A DNA stretch of 64,000 nt from Clostridium rhizosphaerae (GCF_016765585.1 NZ_JAESWC010000002.1:1302001-1366000); one strand, 5' to 3'. Positions 8,197-16,900 are shown, numbered from the stretch's first letter. A program made the numbers and translations. Notes: generated by a model not told the origin, from the sequence alone.

Positions 8197-8424
8197 CTAT
8201 TCCATATTGTCCATGCTCTTCCTTTTTATTTTGTGCCCTCCTTGATATATGTAGTTTATTATTACCATATAAGCCGCCATAAAAAACTTCAGTCACATCA
8301 TTTATATTTTGATTTTTCAGCTGGCTGTAAATCCAGTTTTATCAAGACCTGTTTCTTTTAAATTTTCTTCCATTATAATACCATTTTGACCAGCGCCTTC
8401 TATTATTAAGGATTTACCTTTAGA
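8197..8424 (-). pseudogene. Remnant of a DUF421 (YetF-like) gene
   Basis: Translated remnants match the C-terminal cytoplasmic domain of DUF421 membrane proteins, which commonly follow spoVA genes in clostridia. The first part reads SLIIEGAGQNGIIMEENLKETGLDK; after a one-base shift the rest reads WIYSQLKNQNINDVTEVFYG, then EEHGQYGI before a stop. The frameshift lies in a short A-run (GATAAAACTGG; one more A restores DKNW). The N-terminal membrane half is missing altogether, because the remnant starts right after the spoVAE stop. It explains this otherwise gene-free 320-base stretch. Confidence 0.75.
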
Positions 8425-8430
8425 TATTAT

Positions 8431-8784
8431 CTAACCTCTTGGCTTAAAAATCAGCGCTGCCAAGAAACCAAATACAATAGCAGCAGTAATACCTGAACTG
8501 GTAAGATCAAAAATTCCTGTAAGCACCCCTATAAGTCCATCTCTTTGCGCCTCAACCAACGCTCCTTTAACCAGCGAATTTCCAAAGCTGCTTATAGGCA
8601 CACTGGCACCTGCACCTGCAAACTTTATAAGAGGTTCGTAGAGTCCAATACCGCCCAAAATCGCACCTACAACAACAAGAGTAGAGGTCGTATGGGCCGG
8701 GGTTAATTTAAATACATCCATCATTATCTGACCAATAACACATATCCCACCGCCTACTAAAAACGCTAAAAGAACTTTTATCAT
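8431..8784 (-). CDS. spoVAE: Stage V sporulation protein AE (SpoVAEb type)
   Basis: A 117-residue membrane protein with three to four hydrophobic helices, no signal peptide, and the family segments GGGICVIGQ, PAHTTSTLVVVGAILGGIGLYEPLIKFAGAGASVPISSFGN and VKGALVEAQRDGLIGVLTGIF. It belongs to the channel that carries Ca-dipicolinate into the forespore and releases it at germination. It is homologous to SpoVAC next door. It follows spoVAD by 13 bases, and the ribosome site is GGGGTG. Sigma-G control is expected from the family. Confidence 0.95.
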   Translation of the reverse strand: MIKVLLAFLVGGGICVIGQIMMDVFKLTPAHTTSTLVVVGAILGGIGLYEPLIKFAGAGASVPISSFGNSLVKGALVEAQRDGLIGVLTGIFDLTSSGITAAIVFGFLAALIFKPRG

Positions 8785-8797
8785 AATCTACACCCCT

Positions 8798-9799
8798 TTA
8801 CATTTCTATAGAAACAGCATGAGCTATACAGGGTATACTTTCCTTTTGCTGATAGGACATTGGTGAAAGCAGTGCTCCTGTAGCTACAATAAGAATTTTT
8901 CTTAGTTCGCCTTTTCTCATTCTGTTTAAAAAGTGTCCATAAGTAACGGTGGCCGAACATGCACATCCACTTGCCCCTGCAAAAACAGGCTGATCTTTTT
9001 TATAAATCAAAAGTCCACAATCTTTAAATATATTAGAGGGCATATTAAATCCATGCTGAGATAATAAGTCTGAAGCTATGCTATGACCAATGCTTCCTAA
9101 ATCACCTGTAGCAATTAAATCATAGTAGGATGGATCTCTATTTAGATCTTTGAAATGAGTTTCTATTGTATGTACTGCTGCAGGTGCCATTGCCGCCCCC
9201 ATATTAAAAGGATCAGTAAGTCCCATATCAACAACCTTGCCTATAGTTGCTGCTGTAACTTTGGGTCCCTCACCTTTGGAAGCAACTAGTGCCGCTCCCG
9301 CCCCTGTAACAGTCCACTGTGCTGTAGGAGGTTTTTGTCCTCCATACTCTGTAGGATATCTAAACTGCTTTTCTACAGAAGCATTATGAGTAGCGGCTGC
9401 AGCTAGAACATAATCAGCAGAATTACTGTCTACTATAAGCGAAGCTAAAGCTAATCCCTCCATAGAGCTTGAGCAGGCACCAAAAACACCAAGGAATGGA
9501 ACTGACATTGTACGTGCAGCAAAACTGCTTGTAATAATCTGATTCATTAAATCACCGCTTAAAAAGAAGTTTATATTTTCCTTCTTTAATTTACCCTTTT
9601 TTATTGCAATGTCACAAGCCTCTTCCAAGAGCACTTTTTCAGCTTTTTCAAAGCTGTCCTGTTCAAGCCATATGTCATCATGCAGCAGGTCAAAGTCCTC
9701 TGCCAAAGCCCCTTTTGCCTCAAAAGGTCCACCAACAGCAGAAGACGATATAATTACAGGATTATTATTAAATATCCAAGATTGACTTCCTTTCTTCAT
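8798..9799 (-). CDS. spoVAD: Stage V sporulation protein AD
   Basis: A 333-residue soluble protein with a thiolase-like fold that binds dipicolinic acid and sits on the outer face of the inner spore membrane. Characteristic stretches are the N-terminal VIISSSAVGGPFEAKGALAEDFD, FGACSSSMEGLALA, KPPTAQWTVTGAGA and the C-terminal GASGCACSATVTYGHFLNRM. Length is normal. Its start abuts the spoVAC stop (0-base spacing) and AGGGGTGAT precedes it, so translation is probably coupled. Confidence 0.96.
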   Translation of the reverse strand: MKKGSQSWIFNNNPVIISSSAVGGPFEAKGALAEDFDLLHDDIWLEQDSFEKAEKVLLEEACDIAIKKGKLKKENINFFLSGDLMNQIITSSFAARTMSVPFLGVFGACSSSMEGLALASLIVDSNSADYVLAAAATHNASVEKQFRYPTEYGGQKPPTAQWTVTGAGAALVASKGEGPKVTAATIGKVVDMGLTDPFNMGAAMAPAAVHTIETHFKDLNRDPSYYDLIATGDLGSIGHSIASDLLSQHGFNMPSNIFKDCGLLIYKKDQPVFAGASGCACSATVTYGHFLNRMRKGELRKILIVATGALLSPMSYQQKESIPCIAHAVSIEM

Positions 9800-10279
9800 T
9801 TATATCACCCCTAACCAAACAAGGCACATTTTAATAAGTGCCACAATAAAAGCTGAGAAAACACCAAAGGTTATTACAGAACCAGCAAGCTTAAACATAT
9901 TTCCACCTGTTCCAAGCACATACCCCTCGGTTTTATGCTCAATAGCTGCAGAAGCTATTGAATTTGCAAAGCCAGTTATGGGGATTGCAGTGCCGGCTCC
10001 TGCCCACTGTCCCAAATGGTCATATACTCCAAGTCCCGTAAATAAAACGGAAAGAATAATTATTACCGCAGAAGCTGGGTTTCCTGCTGTTTTTTCAGTA
10101 AACCCAAAATATTTTATAAATGCAAATTGAAGTATTTGTCCAAAAGCACAAATAGCGCCACCTACTATAAAAGCTTTAATGCAGTTTTTTAATACCGGTC
10201 TCTTAGGTTCTCTCTCCTTTGCAAACTTCTGATATTCCTTTTGAGCTTGTGTCATATTTTGCTCTTTCTTCTTAGACAT
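9800..10279 (-). CDS. spoVAC: Stage V sporulation protein AC
   Basis: A 159-residue membrane protein: a charged N-terminal tail of about 30 residues, then four hydrophobic helices with the family segments AFIVGGAICAFGQILQ and LGQWAGAGTAIPITGFANSIASAAIEHKTEGYVLGTGGNMF. In other spore formers SpoVAC forms a mechanosensitive pore for dipicolinate. It is the first gene of the spoVACDE unit, with AAAGGGTGA ahead of the ATG. Between here and the divergent alcohol dehydrogenase are 228 bases in which I could not fix a sigma-G promoter. Confidence 0.95.
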   Translation of the reverse strand: MSKKKEQNMTQAQKEYQKFAKEREPKRPVLKNCIKAFIVGGAICAFGQILQFAFIKYFGFTEKTAGNPASAVIIILSVLFTGLGVYDHLGQWAGAGTAIPITGFANSIASAAIEHKTEGYVLGTGGNMFKLAGSVITFGVFSAFIVALIKMCLVWLGVI

Positions 10280-10507
10280 CTATTTCACCCTTTCTTAAGT
10301 GCATATAAATATTTTTACAATTATTTTTTATTTAATTCGTAAATTTTATTTTAACCTCGCTGCATTCAGAATTTTATCTACTTTTAAACAAGTCATTTCA
10401 CTCTGCAAGAAAAAGTATTCTCTATATATTTCATCTGAATAAAACTTTGTATTTAAATAAAACTAATTGTGATGCTATAAAAATAATTTACAAAGGAGAT
10501 ATAATAC

Positions 10508-11635
10508 ATGAAAGCTCTCGTTTATGACGGATATAAAAATGTTAAAGTTGATAATGTAAAAGATCCGTCAATAGAAAAAAATGATGATATTATTGTAAAG
10601 ATAACTTCTACTGCCATTTGTGGTTCTGATCTTCACTTGATTCACAGCAGGATCCGCAATCTGCCTCATGGTTTTGTACTTGGTCATGAAGCTATGGGCA
10701 TTGTTGAGGAGACCGGAAAAGATGTAACCAAGGTTAAAAAAGGTGATAGAGTAATCGTGCCCTTCCCTGTTTCCTGCGGTCACTGCTGGTACTGTGAGCA
10801 TGGACATTGGAGTCAGTGCGATAATTCAAATCCAAATGGTGAGGCAGGCGCCATATTCGGTTATAGTAAAACCTATGGAGGCTACGATGGAGGCCAGGCA
10901 GAATATCTTCGTGTTCCCTATGCCAATGTTGGACCTAAAATAATTCCAGAAGATTTAACTGATGAGCAGGTTTTGTTTTTAACAGACATTCTTCCTACTT
11001 CATGCTGGGGAGTAGATATGGGAGGAGTAAAACCAGGAGATACTGTTATAGTTTTAGGCTGCGGACCTGTAGGATTATTAGCTATAAAATGGTGTATTTT
11101 TAAGGGTGCTAAAAGAATTATAGCAGTGGACAGGGTTCCCTATAGAATAAATCATGCCAAAAACTACGGAGTTGAAACCGTAAATATCGAAGATCATGAT
11201 AATACCGGGCTTTACCTTAAAGAAATCACTCACGGAGGTGCTGATGAAGTTATTGACTGTGTAGGAATGGATGGTGCCATGTCTGTAGTAGAAACTGCAG
11301 AAAGCTTTTTAAAACTGCAGGCCGGCTCAAAGTCTGCCATAGAAATATCATCTGAGGCAGTAAGAAAATGTGGAACTGTTATGATGGTTGGAGTTTACGG
11401 CGGAAGATACAACCTATTCCCTCTTGGTAATTTCTTTGCCAGAAACATAACCTTAAAGATGGGCCAATGTCCTGCCCATGCCTATGTAGACCCTATCCTT
11501 GAGCTTATAAGACATGGAAAATTTGATGCTACAGATATAATCACCCACAAGCTTGCCCTTGATAGAGGAGATCATGCCTACAAAATATTTGATGAAAAGC
11601 TGGATAATTGCATAAAGGTTGTCTTAAAGCCTTAG
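10508..11635 (+). CDS. Zinc-dependent alcohol dehydrogenase (MDR family)
   Basis: A 375-residue medium-chain dehydrogenase. The catalytic zinc ligands are in ICGSDLH and GHEAMG, the structural zinc cysteines in SCGHCWYCEHGHWSQC (about 97-112), and the nucleotide fold carries LGCGPVGLLA (about 185-194) followed by AVDR, whose acidic residue favours NAD. The sequence resembles the formaldehyde-dehydrogenase/threonine-dehydrogenase-like branch, and the C-terminal part with IITHKLALDRGDHAYKIFDEK fits. The exact substrate is open. It is monocistronic, with AAAGGAG 9 bases before the ATG and a very strong terminator downstream. Confidence 0.9.
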   Translation: MKALVYDGYKNVKVDNVKDPSIEKNDDIIVKITSTAICGSDLHLIHSRIRNLPHGFVLGHEAMGIVEETGKDVTKVKKGDRVIVPFPVSCGHCWYCEHGHWSQCDNSNPNGEAGAIFGYSKTYGGYDGGQAEYLRVPYANVGPKIIPEDLTDEQVLFLTDILPTSCWGVDMGGVKPGDTVIVLGCGPVGLLAIKWCIFKGAKRIIAVDRVPYRINHAKNYGVETVNIEDHDNTGLYLKEITHGGADEVIDCVGMDGAMSVVETAESFLKLQAGSKSAIEISSEAVRKCGTVMMVGVYGGRYNLFPLGNFFARNITLKMGQCPAHAYVDPILELIRHGKFDATDIITHKLALDRGDHAYKIFDEKLDNCIKVVLKP

Positions 11636-11746
11636 CTTATGGCTTTAGATTTAGTATCTGTTTTGATTTATAGCAAAATATTCAGCTCAGATAACTTAAG
11701 AAAATTCTAATGATATCGCTGTGATATAACAGAAGGAGCACCAAGT

Positions 11747-11794
11747 AAAGTGCACCCCAAATGTTAGTTCCAAATAACATTTGGGGTGCACTTT
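11747..11794. terminator. Strong bidirectional terminator, 20-bp perfect stem
   Basis: Perfect 20-base arms (11747-11766 and 11775-11794) enclose an 8-base loop, with CTTTTT on the + strand. It separates the convergent alcohol dehydrogenase and kdpD-like genes. The stem is unusually long for a terminator. Confidence 0.85.
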
Positions 11795-11823
11795 TTAACT
11801 TGTCATTATACAACTCTTATTAT

Positions 11824-12948
11824 CTATTCCATAGGGTCTGCAACCACTAAAACATCTACATATTTTGTTCCGCGCATAATCTTTCTTACTATAGAACCTC
11901 TTAAAATCTCATGCCATCTGGTTCTTGCAGACTGACCTATTATTACTTGTGTTATTCCATTTTTCTTTGCAAATTTTATAATTGGTGCCGCTGCATCCTT
12001 TGCAGTAACAACTTGAAATTCTGCTTCAAGTTTTGTACAAAGCTGTGCCAAATCAGCAAGCTTTTTTAACTTGTTTAAATTTCCGGTGATATCCTGTCTT
12101 CTTACATAAAGCACATAAAGAGGTGCCTTCAGCATTTTTGATAATCTGTAGCCTCTTCTAATAAGATATTCTGCATTAAAGTTTAGATTAACACATACTA
12201 GTATTTTCTCCTGAGCACCAATAAGCCCTTCAACATGCTTTTGGTTCTTATACTCCATAAGATGCTCATCTACTTCATTGGCAACTTCTCTTAAGGTGAG
12301 TTCTCTTAGGGCTGTTAAATTTCCAACTCTGAAAAAGTTATTTAAGGCAGTTTCTATTTTATCTTGGCTGTAAATTTTGCCCTTTTTCAATCTTTCTCTT
12401 AGAGCATCAATAGAGATGTCTATTACTTCCACCTCATCAGCGAGCTCAAGCATAGAATCAGGAACTGTTTCTCTAACCTTTACCCCGGTCATCCTGTTTA
12501 CATAGTCATTTAGGCTTTCAAGATGTTGAATATTCATTGCTGTCATAACACTAATGCCGTTATTTATGAGCTCTAACACATCCTGATATCGCTTATTGTT
12601 CTTGGAGGTAGGTACATTAGTATGAGCCAGTTCATCTACAATGACCACTTGAGGCTTTCTTTCAATTATGACTTCTAAATCCAGTTCCTTAAGAACTACA
12701 CCTTTGTAGTGTATTTCCTTTAGAGGAATAACCTCAAGATCTTTTACCTGTTCTATAGTCCCTTTCCTGCCATAGGTTTCAACTAGACCTATAACTACAT
12801 CGATATTTGATTCCCTCATTTCATGGGCATCTCTAAGCATTTCATAGGTCTTTCCTACCCCTGGAGCTGCTCCAATATAAAGCTTTAGTCTGCCCTTGCT
12901 GGAATTTTCGATTTCCTTAAGAAACTGGTCTGGAGTTTTTTTTGCCAT
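11824..12948 (-). CDS. KdpD-like potassium sensor without kinase domain
   Basis: This 374-residue protein equals the N-terminal cytoplasmic half of KdpD. The KdpD domain (residues 1-210) has a P-loop IGAAPGVGKTYEML and the Walker-B-like VIVDELAHTNVP; a UspA domain (about 250-370) ends in GQSARTRWHEILRGSIVRKIM. There are no membrane segments, HisKA or ATPase domains, and the frame closes cleanly with a stop, so it is a short form rather than a truncation artefact. It lies 3 bases after the KdpB actuator-like gene. It probably senses K+ or c-di-AMP and acts through protein contact, perhaps with the separate kinase at 14.8-16.7 kb; that link is inference. Confidence 0.9.
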   Translation of the reverse strand: MAKKTPDQFLKEIENSSKGRLKLYIGAAPGVGKTYEMLRDAHEMRESNIDVVIGLVETYGRKGTIEQVKDLEVIPLKEIHYKGVVLKELDLEVIIERKPQVVIVDELAHTNVPTSKNNKRYQDVLELINNGISVMTAMNIQHLESLNDYVNRMTGVKVRETVPDSMLELADEVEVIDISIDALRERLKKGKIYSQDKIETALNNFFRVGNLTALRELTLREVANEVDEHLMEYKNQKHVEGLIGAQEKILVCVNLNFNAEYLIRRGYRLSKMLKAPLYVLYVRRQDITGNLNKLKKLADLAQLCTKLEAEFQVVTAKDAAAPIIKFAKKNGITQVIIGQSARTRWHEILRGSIVRKIMRGTKYVDVLVVADPME

Positions 12949-12951
12949 GAA

Positions 12952-13398
12952 CTACACCTCAAAATTTATAAAGTTAATAGAGTTAACTCTTTTATTATCT
13001 TCAATAACTTCTTTTTTATTTACATATTTATTAGTATGAAGAGCTCTTACCTTAATTGTACTGCATACAACCTTTGTCCCAGCAGTTACAAAGCTTGCCT
13101 CTCCACCTGCTTCTCTTACTACTAAGGCTGATTCTCCTGTAATAACAGATTCATCAACAGTAGCTACTCCTTCAACTATTTCTCCATGACAAGGTATAAT
13201 TTCCCCTTCTGAGATTTCTATAATATCTCCCTTTTTTAGAGAACTTGAACACACAAGACTTACCTTCCCGTTTTTATCTATGCACTTCACTATTAGCGAC
13301 TTGTTAGTGTTATACTCACTATTTCCTGATGATTTATTTCTATTAATTAATTGCACTAATTTGATTGCTATTTTTTTAAATCCACCTATTGGATTCAT
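12952..13398 (-). CDS. Stand-alone KdpB actuator-domain-like protein
   Basis: A 148-residue soluble protein. Residues about 45-120 match the actuator domain of KdpB (KKGDIIEISEGEIIPCHGEIVEGVATVDESVITGESALV), including the TGES loop at 87-90 needed for dephosphorylation. It has no membrane helices, no DKTGT phosphorylation site and no nucleotide domain. Both ends differ from KdpB, so it is more than a cut-out piece. It is co-transcribed with the kinase-less KdpD. The C. acetobutylicum kdp region has an unexplained gene, kdpX, next to kdpD; whether this is its counterpart I cannot tell. A degenerate KdpB paralogue with a regulatory role, or a fossil of a duplicated kdpB, are both possible. Confidence 0.75.
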   Translation of the reverse strand: MNPIGGFKKIAIKLVQLINRNKSSGNSEYNTNKSLIVKCIDKNGKVSLVCSSSLKKGDIIEISEGEIIPCHGEIVEGVATVDESVITGESALVVREAGGEASFVTAGTKVVCSTIKVRALHTNKYVNKKEVIEDNKRVNSINFINFEV

Positions 13399-13403
13399 AA
13401 TTT

Positions 13404-13490
13404 CCTCCTATTATCGAAACATGGAATAGTTAAGCCCACTCACCTCGATAGCAAATTACTCGTTAAAATCCTCTTAGGAGTTTAACCTCC
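13404..13490 (-). repeat. Structured repeat copy 1, ending in the Shine-Dalgarno
   Basis: On the minus strand the copy begins GGAGGTTAAACTCC and ends CGATAATAGGAGG, 4 bases before the ATG of the KdpB-like gene. Hairpin A pairs around CTCCTAAGAGGA, and hairpin B is degenerate (GAGTAATTTG ... CTATTCCAT). It aligns base for base with the units at 42624-42943 and with the copies at 38658-38750 and 36341-36425. The rest of 13399-13709 holds a hairpin (13521-13547) and an AT-rich promoter-like stretch. Confidence 0.75.
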
Positions 13491-13520
13491 TAAATTAGGC
13501 TTCAACCTGAGAAAAAACAA

Positions 13521-13547
13521 AGCAGAAACCCCTCAGGACTTTCTGCT
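13521..13547 (-). terminator. Leader hairpin with U-tract ahead of the kdpD-like operon
   Basis: On the minus strand AGCAGAAA pairs with TTTCTGCT and is followed by TTGTTTTTTC, which looks like an intrinsic terminator. It lies between a likely promoter (TATTAT near 13570) and the KdpB-like gene, so it could attenuate the operon. The loop sequence CCTGAG is complementary to CTCAGG immediately after the U-tract, which hints at an alternative pairing. Confidence 0.6.
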
Positions 13548-13709
13548 TAAGTTTGTCTTATTCTTATCATATAATACATAACTTATAAATACAAAAGTTG
13601 TTTCTTTACTAAAAACAATCAAAAAGTCTTATCTTAGCTGATGTAAATGATTTTGGAGTATATTTACTCAACTGCTTTTATGGTTAGTCCTCTTTTCACA
13701 CAAAATCAT

Positions 13710-14051
13710 TTAATGCTTTAGAAAATCGCCATCATACTCTACAAATCTTATCCTTGACCCTTCAACTTTTCCGTGCAAAGCTTTAGTCATAATTTTATTT
13801 ATATTATCTTTGTCCGGAGTTAAAGCAATATTATTATCCTTTACTTCATACTCACCTTTAACAAAATCGTCTCTTCTGCCAACAGGATAATAAAGAATAT
13901 AGCTATTGTCCTTTTTTAGCTTTAAAATTAAATTTCCTTCACCTGTATAAATATAGGTTCCTGAATAAGGGTTGTAACCTTTATCCTTTAATATAACAAA
14001 TCCAACTAATACCGAAATTGTTAATATAATTATAATAATAAACTTCTTCAT
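13710..14051 (-). CDS. Small membrane-anchored or exported protein, lipocalin-like
   Basis: A 113-residue protein from the ATG at 14051 (Met-Lys-Lys), chosen because AAAGGGGA lies 12 bases before it, whereas the ATG at 14063 directly abuts that site. One N-terminal hydrophobic segment (FIIIIILTISVLVGFVIL) acts as a signal or anchor. The remainder reads as alternating short beta strands (SGTYIYTGEGNLILKLKKDNSYILYY, GEYEVKDNNIALTP), as in small lipocalin-like or DUF-type domains. No family is recognised with confidence. It stands alone between the two-component genes and the kdpD-like operon. Confidence 0.65.
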   Translation of the reverse strand: MKKFIIIIILTISVLVGFVILKDKGYNPYSGTYIYTGEGNLILKLKKDNSYILYYPVGRRDDFVKGEYEVKDNNIALTPDKDNINKIMTKALHGKVEGSRIRFVEYDGDFLKH

Positions 14052-14229
14052 AAAAATCGCCATCCCCTTTAAATGATCAGTACATTTTGATTATATTCCC
14101 GTATAATCAAAACACCAATTTTAAAGTCAGACGGCAATTTTTATTATCCATATTTGAAACAGCCTAAATCTTAAGCTTACGTAGAGCAAGCTTAGTCTTA
14201 AACTCTGATGCTTCAAATTACTCATTGTT

Positions 14230-14805
14230 CTATTCAAACTGCTTACTGAAGTTATAAAATTTTTCAGCTTCTTTTAAATCGCCTCTAAGTTCATATACTC
14301 TAGCTAAAAGCCTATAGATTTCTCCATTATTCACATTCTCGGATAAAGCTTTTTTTAACAGATTAAAGGCTTCCTCAAGCTCTCCAATTCCTAAAAGCTC
14401 TTTAACCTTTTTAATATATTTTTCTGTAGAAACAGCATCACCTTCAAGGTAAGGTTCAACTTCAATTAGCAGGTGCCTTACCTTTTCTGCTGTAAAAGGC
14501 TTTTGCAAGTAAGCAACAGCACCAAGCTTAGTGCATTCAACTGCATTTTTAACTGTTCCAAAGGCTGTCATAATTATAACAGGAGTTTCTATGCCGAGGC
14601 CTCTAATTCTTCTCAGCACCTCTGTACCGCTTATCTCAGGCATTTTTATATCTAAGAATATTAAATCCACCTTCTGATTTTTTAATAGTTCCAAAGCCTC
14701 TATTCCATTATTAGCAGTAAAAACCTCATAACCACTAAACTCCAAACAAGTTGTGAGCAGCTGCTTTATACTTTTTGTATCATCAACCACAAGAACTTTT
14801 TTCAT
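14230..14805 (-). CDS. Response regulator with TPR-like C-terminus, no DNA-binding domain
   Basis: A 191-residue protein. Residues 1-120 form a complete receiver domain with acidic pair Asp8-Asp9, phospho-acceptor Asp52, Thr80 and Lys102. Residues 125-190 form helical TPR-like repeats (ELEEAFNLLKKALSENVNNGEIYRLLARVYELRGDLKEAEKFY) in place of an output domain. It is therefore not a KdpE. It is co-transcribed after the histidine kinase (27 bases apart) and should be phosphorylated by it, then act through protein-protein contact. The operon diverges from kdpFABC, so a role in potassium control is plausible but unproven. A weak hairpin near 14170-14195 may end the transcript. Confidence 0.88.
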   Translation of the reverse strand: MKKVLVVDDTKSIKQLLTTCLEFSGYEVFTANNGIEALELLKNQKVDLIFLDIKMPEISGTEVLRRIRGLGIETPVIIMTAFGTVKNAVECTKLGAVAYLQKPFTAEKVRHLLIEVEPYLEGDAVSTEKYIKKVKELLGIGELEEAFNLLKKALSENVNNGEIYRLLARVYELRGDLKEAEKFYNFSKQFE

Positions 14806-14832
14806 GACTACCTCCTATATACCCATTAAAGA

Positions 14833-16668
14833 CTAAAATTTTTCCTCAAGCGGTAGTGTAAATGTAAATATGCTGCCTTCATGAAGCTCACTCTCACACC
14901 ATATTTCCCCGCCCTGAGCTTCTACTATTTCCTTTGCTATAGAGAGTCCTAATCCAGTGCCTCTATCCTCTGTTCCTTTGACCTGCACAAACTTTTCAAA
15001 AATCTTTTCAACATAATCTTCAGGTATACCTTTCCCTGTATCTTTAACTGAGACACACATTCTATTCTGCTTAACAAAAGACCTGATTAGTATTTTGTCT
15101 CCAGCTTCAGTAAACTTTAGTGCATTTGATATTAAATTATTTAAAACCCAAAGAGTTTTATCAAAATCCACTTTAACCTTTATAGAGCTTCCAATAGGAT
15201 TATATTGCAGGCTTATATTTCTTTCTTTAGCCTCACTGACAAAACTTTTAATACTATTTTCTACAATAGCTTCTATAGTGCAATCCTCTATATTAAATAT
15301 AGATTTACTGGACTCCAGCTTTGAAAGATGAAGAAGATTATTAACTAAATTCAAAAGCTTTTCACTTTCTTCATTTATAGTCTCAACTATTTCCTGCTGC
15401 TTTTTACTAAGACCTCCAGCAGCCTCATCTCCAATTAAACTTGCCCCCATCATTATAGAAGTAAGCGGAGTCTTAAACTCGTGGGAAACCGTAGCGATAA
15501 AATCACTTTTAAGTTTTTCTATCTCTTTAAGACCTGTTACGTTTTGAAAAAGTACAACCAAACCGTATCTCTTATTATCTGTTTCTCTTAGTCTAGTTAC
15601 TAGAACATTATAATAATAGTCTTTACTGTTATAATTAAAATAAAAAATCTTCTGTTCTATTTTATCTTCTTCTGAGTTATATATATTTTTAATATAGTCA
15701 TACAATTCACCATTTCTCACTACCTCAAGAAAATACTTGTTCAGGACAATTTTTTCTTCAAGATTAAATAACTGTTCAAAAGCCTCATTTATAAGCACTA
15801 TCTTATAATTTGTGTCCATAACAATTATTGGATCCGAAATACTTTTAACTATAGCTAAAGACTTATTCTTCTCAGCCAAAACCTTGCCCAAGGTGCTTTG
15901 TTCAAACTGCATAAGTCTTTTAGTCATATCATTGAATTCCTTAGAAAGTTCACCAATTTCATCCTGACTTACAATTTTCGTCTGCTTATTTAATTCGCCT
16001 TCCTTTAGCGCTTTCATATTATCTCTTAAAGCGTACAAGGGACTTAGGAATTTAATTAGTGATAACCATGCCGCAGTAAGACCTCCAATTATAGAAAGCA
16101 CAGATAGAATTATAACTATATTCATGGACTTCTCAGAAGCATTTATTACTCTTTCCTTACCGCTAAACATAGCCTTTTCATTAAGAATAGATAAATCTCT
16201 CAATAGTTTCTTGAGGTTGCTGTACTCAGGGTACATTTCATCATTATAAAAATTTATTACCTTGGAATTATCCGAATTTATTGCTGTTTCCTGAAGTCTC
16301 GAAAATAATGTTAAGTAAGCTGTATAAGAATTATTTATATCTTCTACAAATTGCTTCTCATTTTTTTCGGTAATATTTGAAGCCTCTACATTATACCATT
16401 GATAAAAATAACCGCTGTTTTTATTAAAATCGCTAATTCCTTTATTTTTATTGGTATTTATATACGTCAGTGCAGCAGAATTCTGCCCCTCCAGTGCATC
16501 CAGCATATAACCGGCTGCATTTATACTTTTATAATTGTCTGTCATAAGGCCCTGTATGCTTTTACCTAAGGAATAGATATTAGCTATGGAGGTTGCCCCT
16601 ACCACTGCGAGTATAAATACTAGCAGCAGATAAACGATCAAAAACTTGCCCTTTAAGGTTTTTAACAT
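14833..16668 (-). CDS. Membrane sensor histidine kinase (HAMP-PAS-HisKA-HATPase)
   Basis: A 611-residue kinase. Transmembrane helices at about 9-31 and 181-203 flank an extracellular four-helix-like sensor (residues 32-180). A HAMP linker (about 205-258), a PAS domain (about 270-375), the phospho-acceptor His396 in ATVSHEFKTPLT and a HATPase domain with N, G1 and G2 boxes (ISNALKFTEAG, VKDTGKGI, GTGLGLSIAKEI) follow. Architecture is as in WalK/PhoR-type kinases. It has no KdpD domain. It is the first gene of an operon with the response regulator and diverges from the kdp structural genes, which suggests that it may sense turgor or K+ for them. Confidence 0.92.
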   Translation of the reverse strand: MLKTLKGKFLIVYLLLVFILAVVGATSIANIYSLGKSIQGLMTDNYKSINAAGYMLDALEGQNSAALTYINTNKNKGISDFNKNSGYFYQWYNVEASNITEKNEKQFVEDINNSYTAYLTLFSRLQETAINSDNSKVINFYNDEMYPEYSNLKKLLRDLSILNEKAMFSGKERVINASEKSMNIVIILSVLSIIGGLTAAWLSLIKFLSPLYALRDNMKALKEGELNKQTKIVSQDEIGELSKEFNDMTKRLMQFEQSTLGKVLAEKNKSLAIVKSISDPIIVMDTNYKIVLINEAFEQLFNLEEKIVLNKYFLEVVRNGELYDYIKNIYNSEEDKIEQKIFYFNYNSKDYYYNVLVTRLRETDNKRYGLVVLFQNVTGLKEIEKLKSDFIATVSHEFKTPLTSIMMGASLIGDEAAGGLSKKQQEIVETINEESEKLLNLVNNLLHLSKLESSKSIFNIEDCTIEAIVENSIKSFVSEAKERNISLQYNPIGSSIKVKVDFDKTLWVLNNLISNALKFTEAGDKILIRSFVKQNRMCVSVKDTGKGIPEDYVEKIFEKFVQVKGTEDRGTGLGLSIAKEIVEAQGGEIWCESELHEGSIFTFTLPLEEKF

Positions 16669-16900
16669 AATCCTCTCTCCTATATAATTAACCCTTTTAA
16701 TTTTAAAGCTTCCCTTAATAAAGCTAGTATAATTTTTACAATTACAAAAGTCAAACGCTCCTTAAGTACAGGTGCAAACCAAAGAAAACTTAATCCTTGC
16801 TGTGAAAGAAGAACTTAATTTCTTTAAATTAGAAGCTATAAGCTATATTAGCTTATTAAGGCACAGGTTTTAATAATCGAGCTTTAACTATCAGGGGGTG

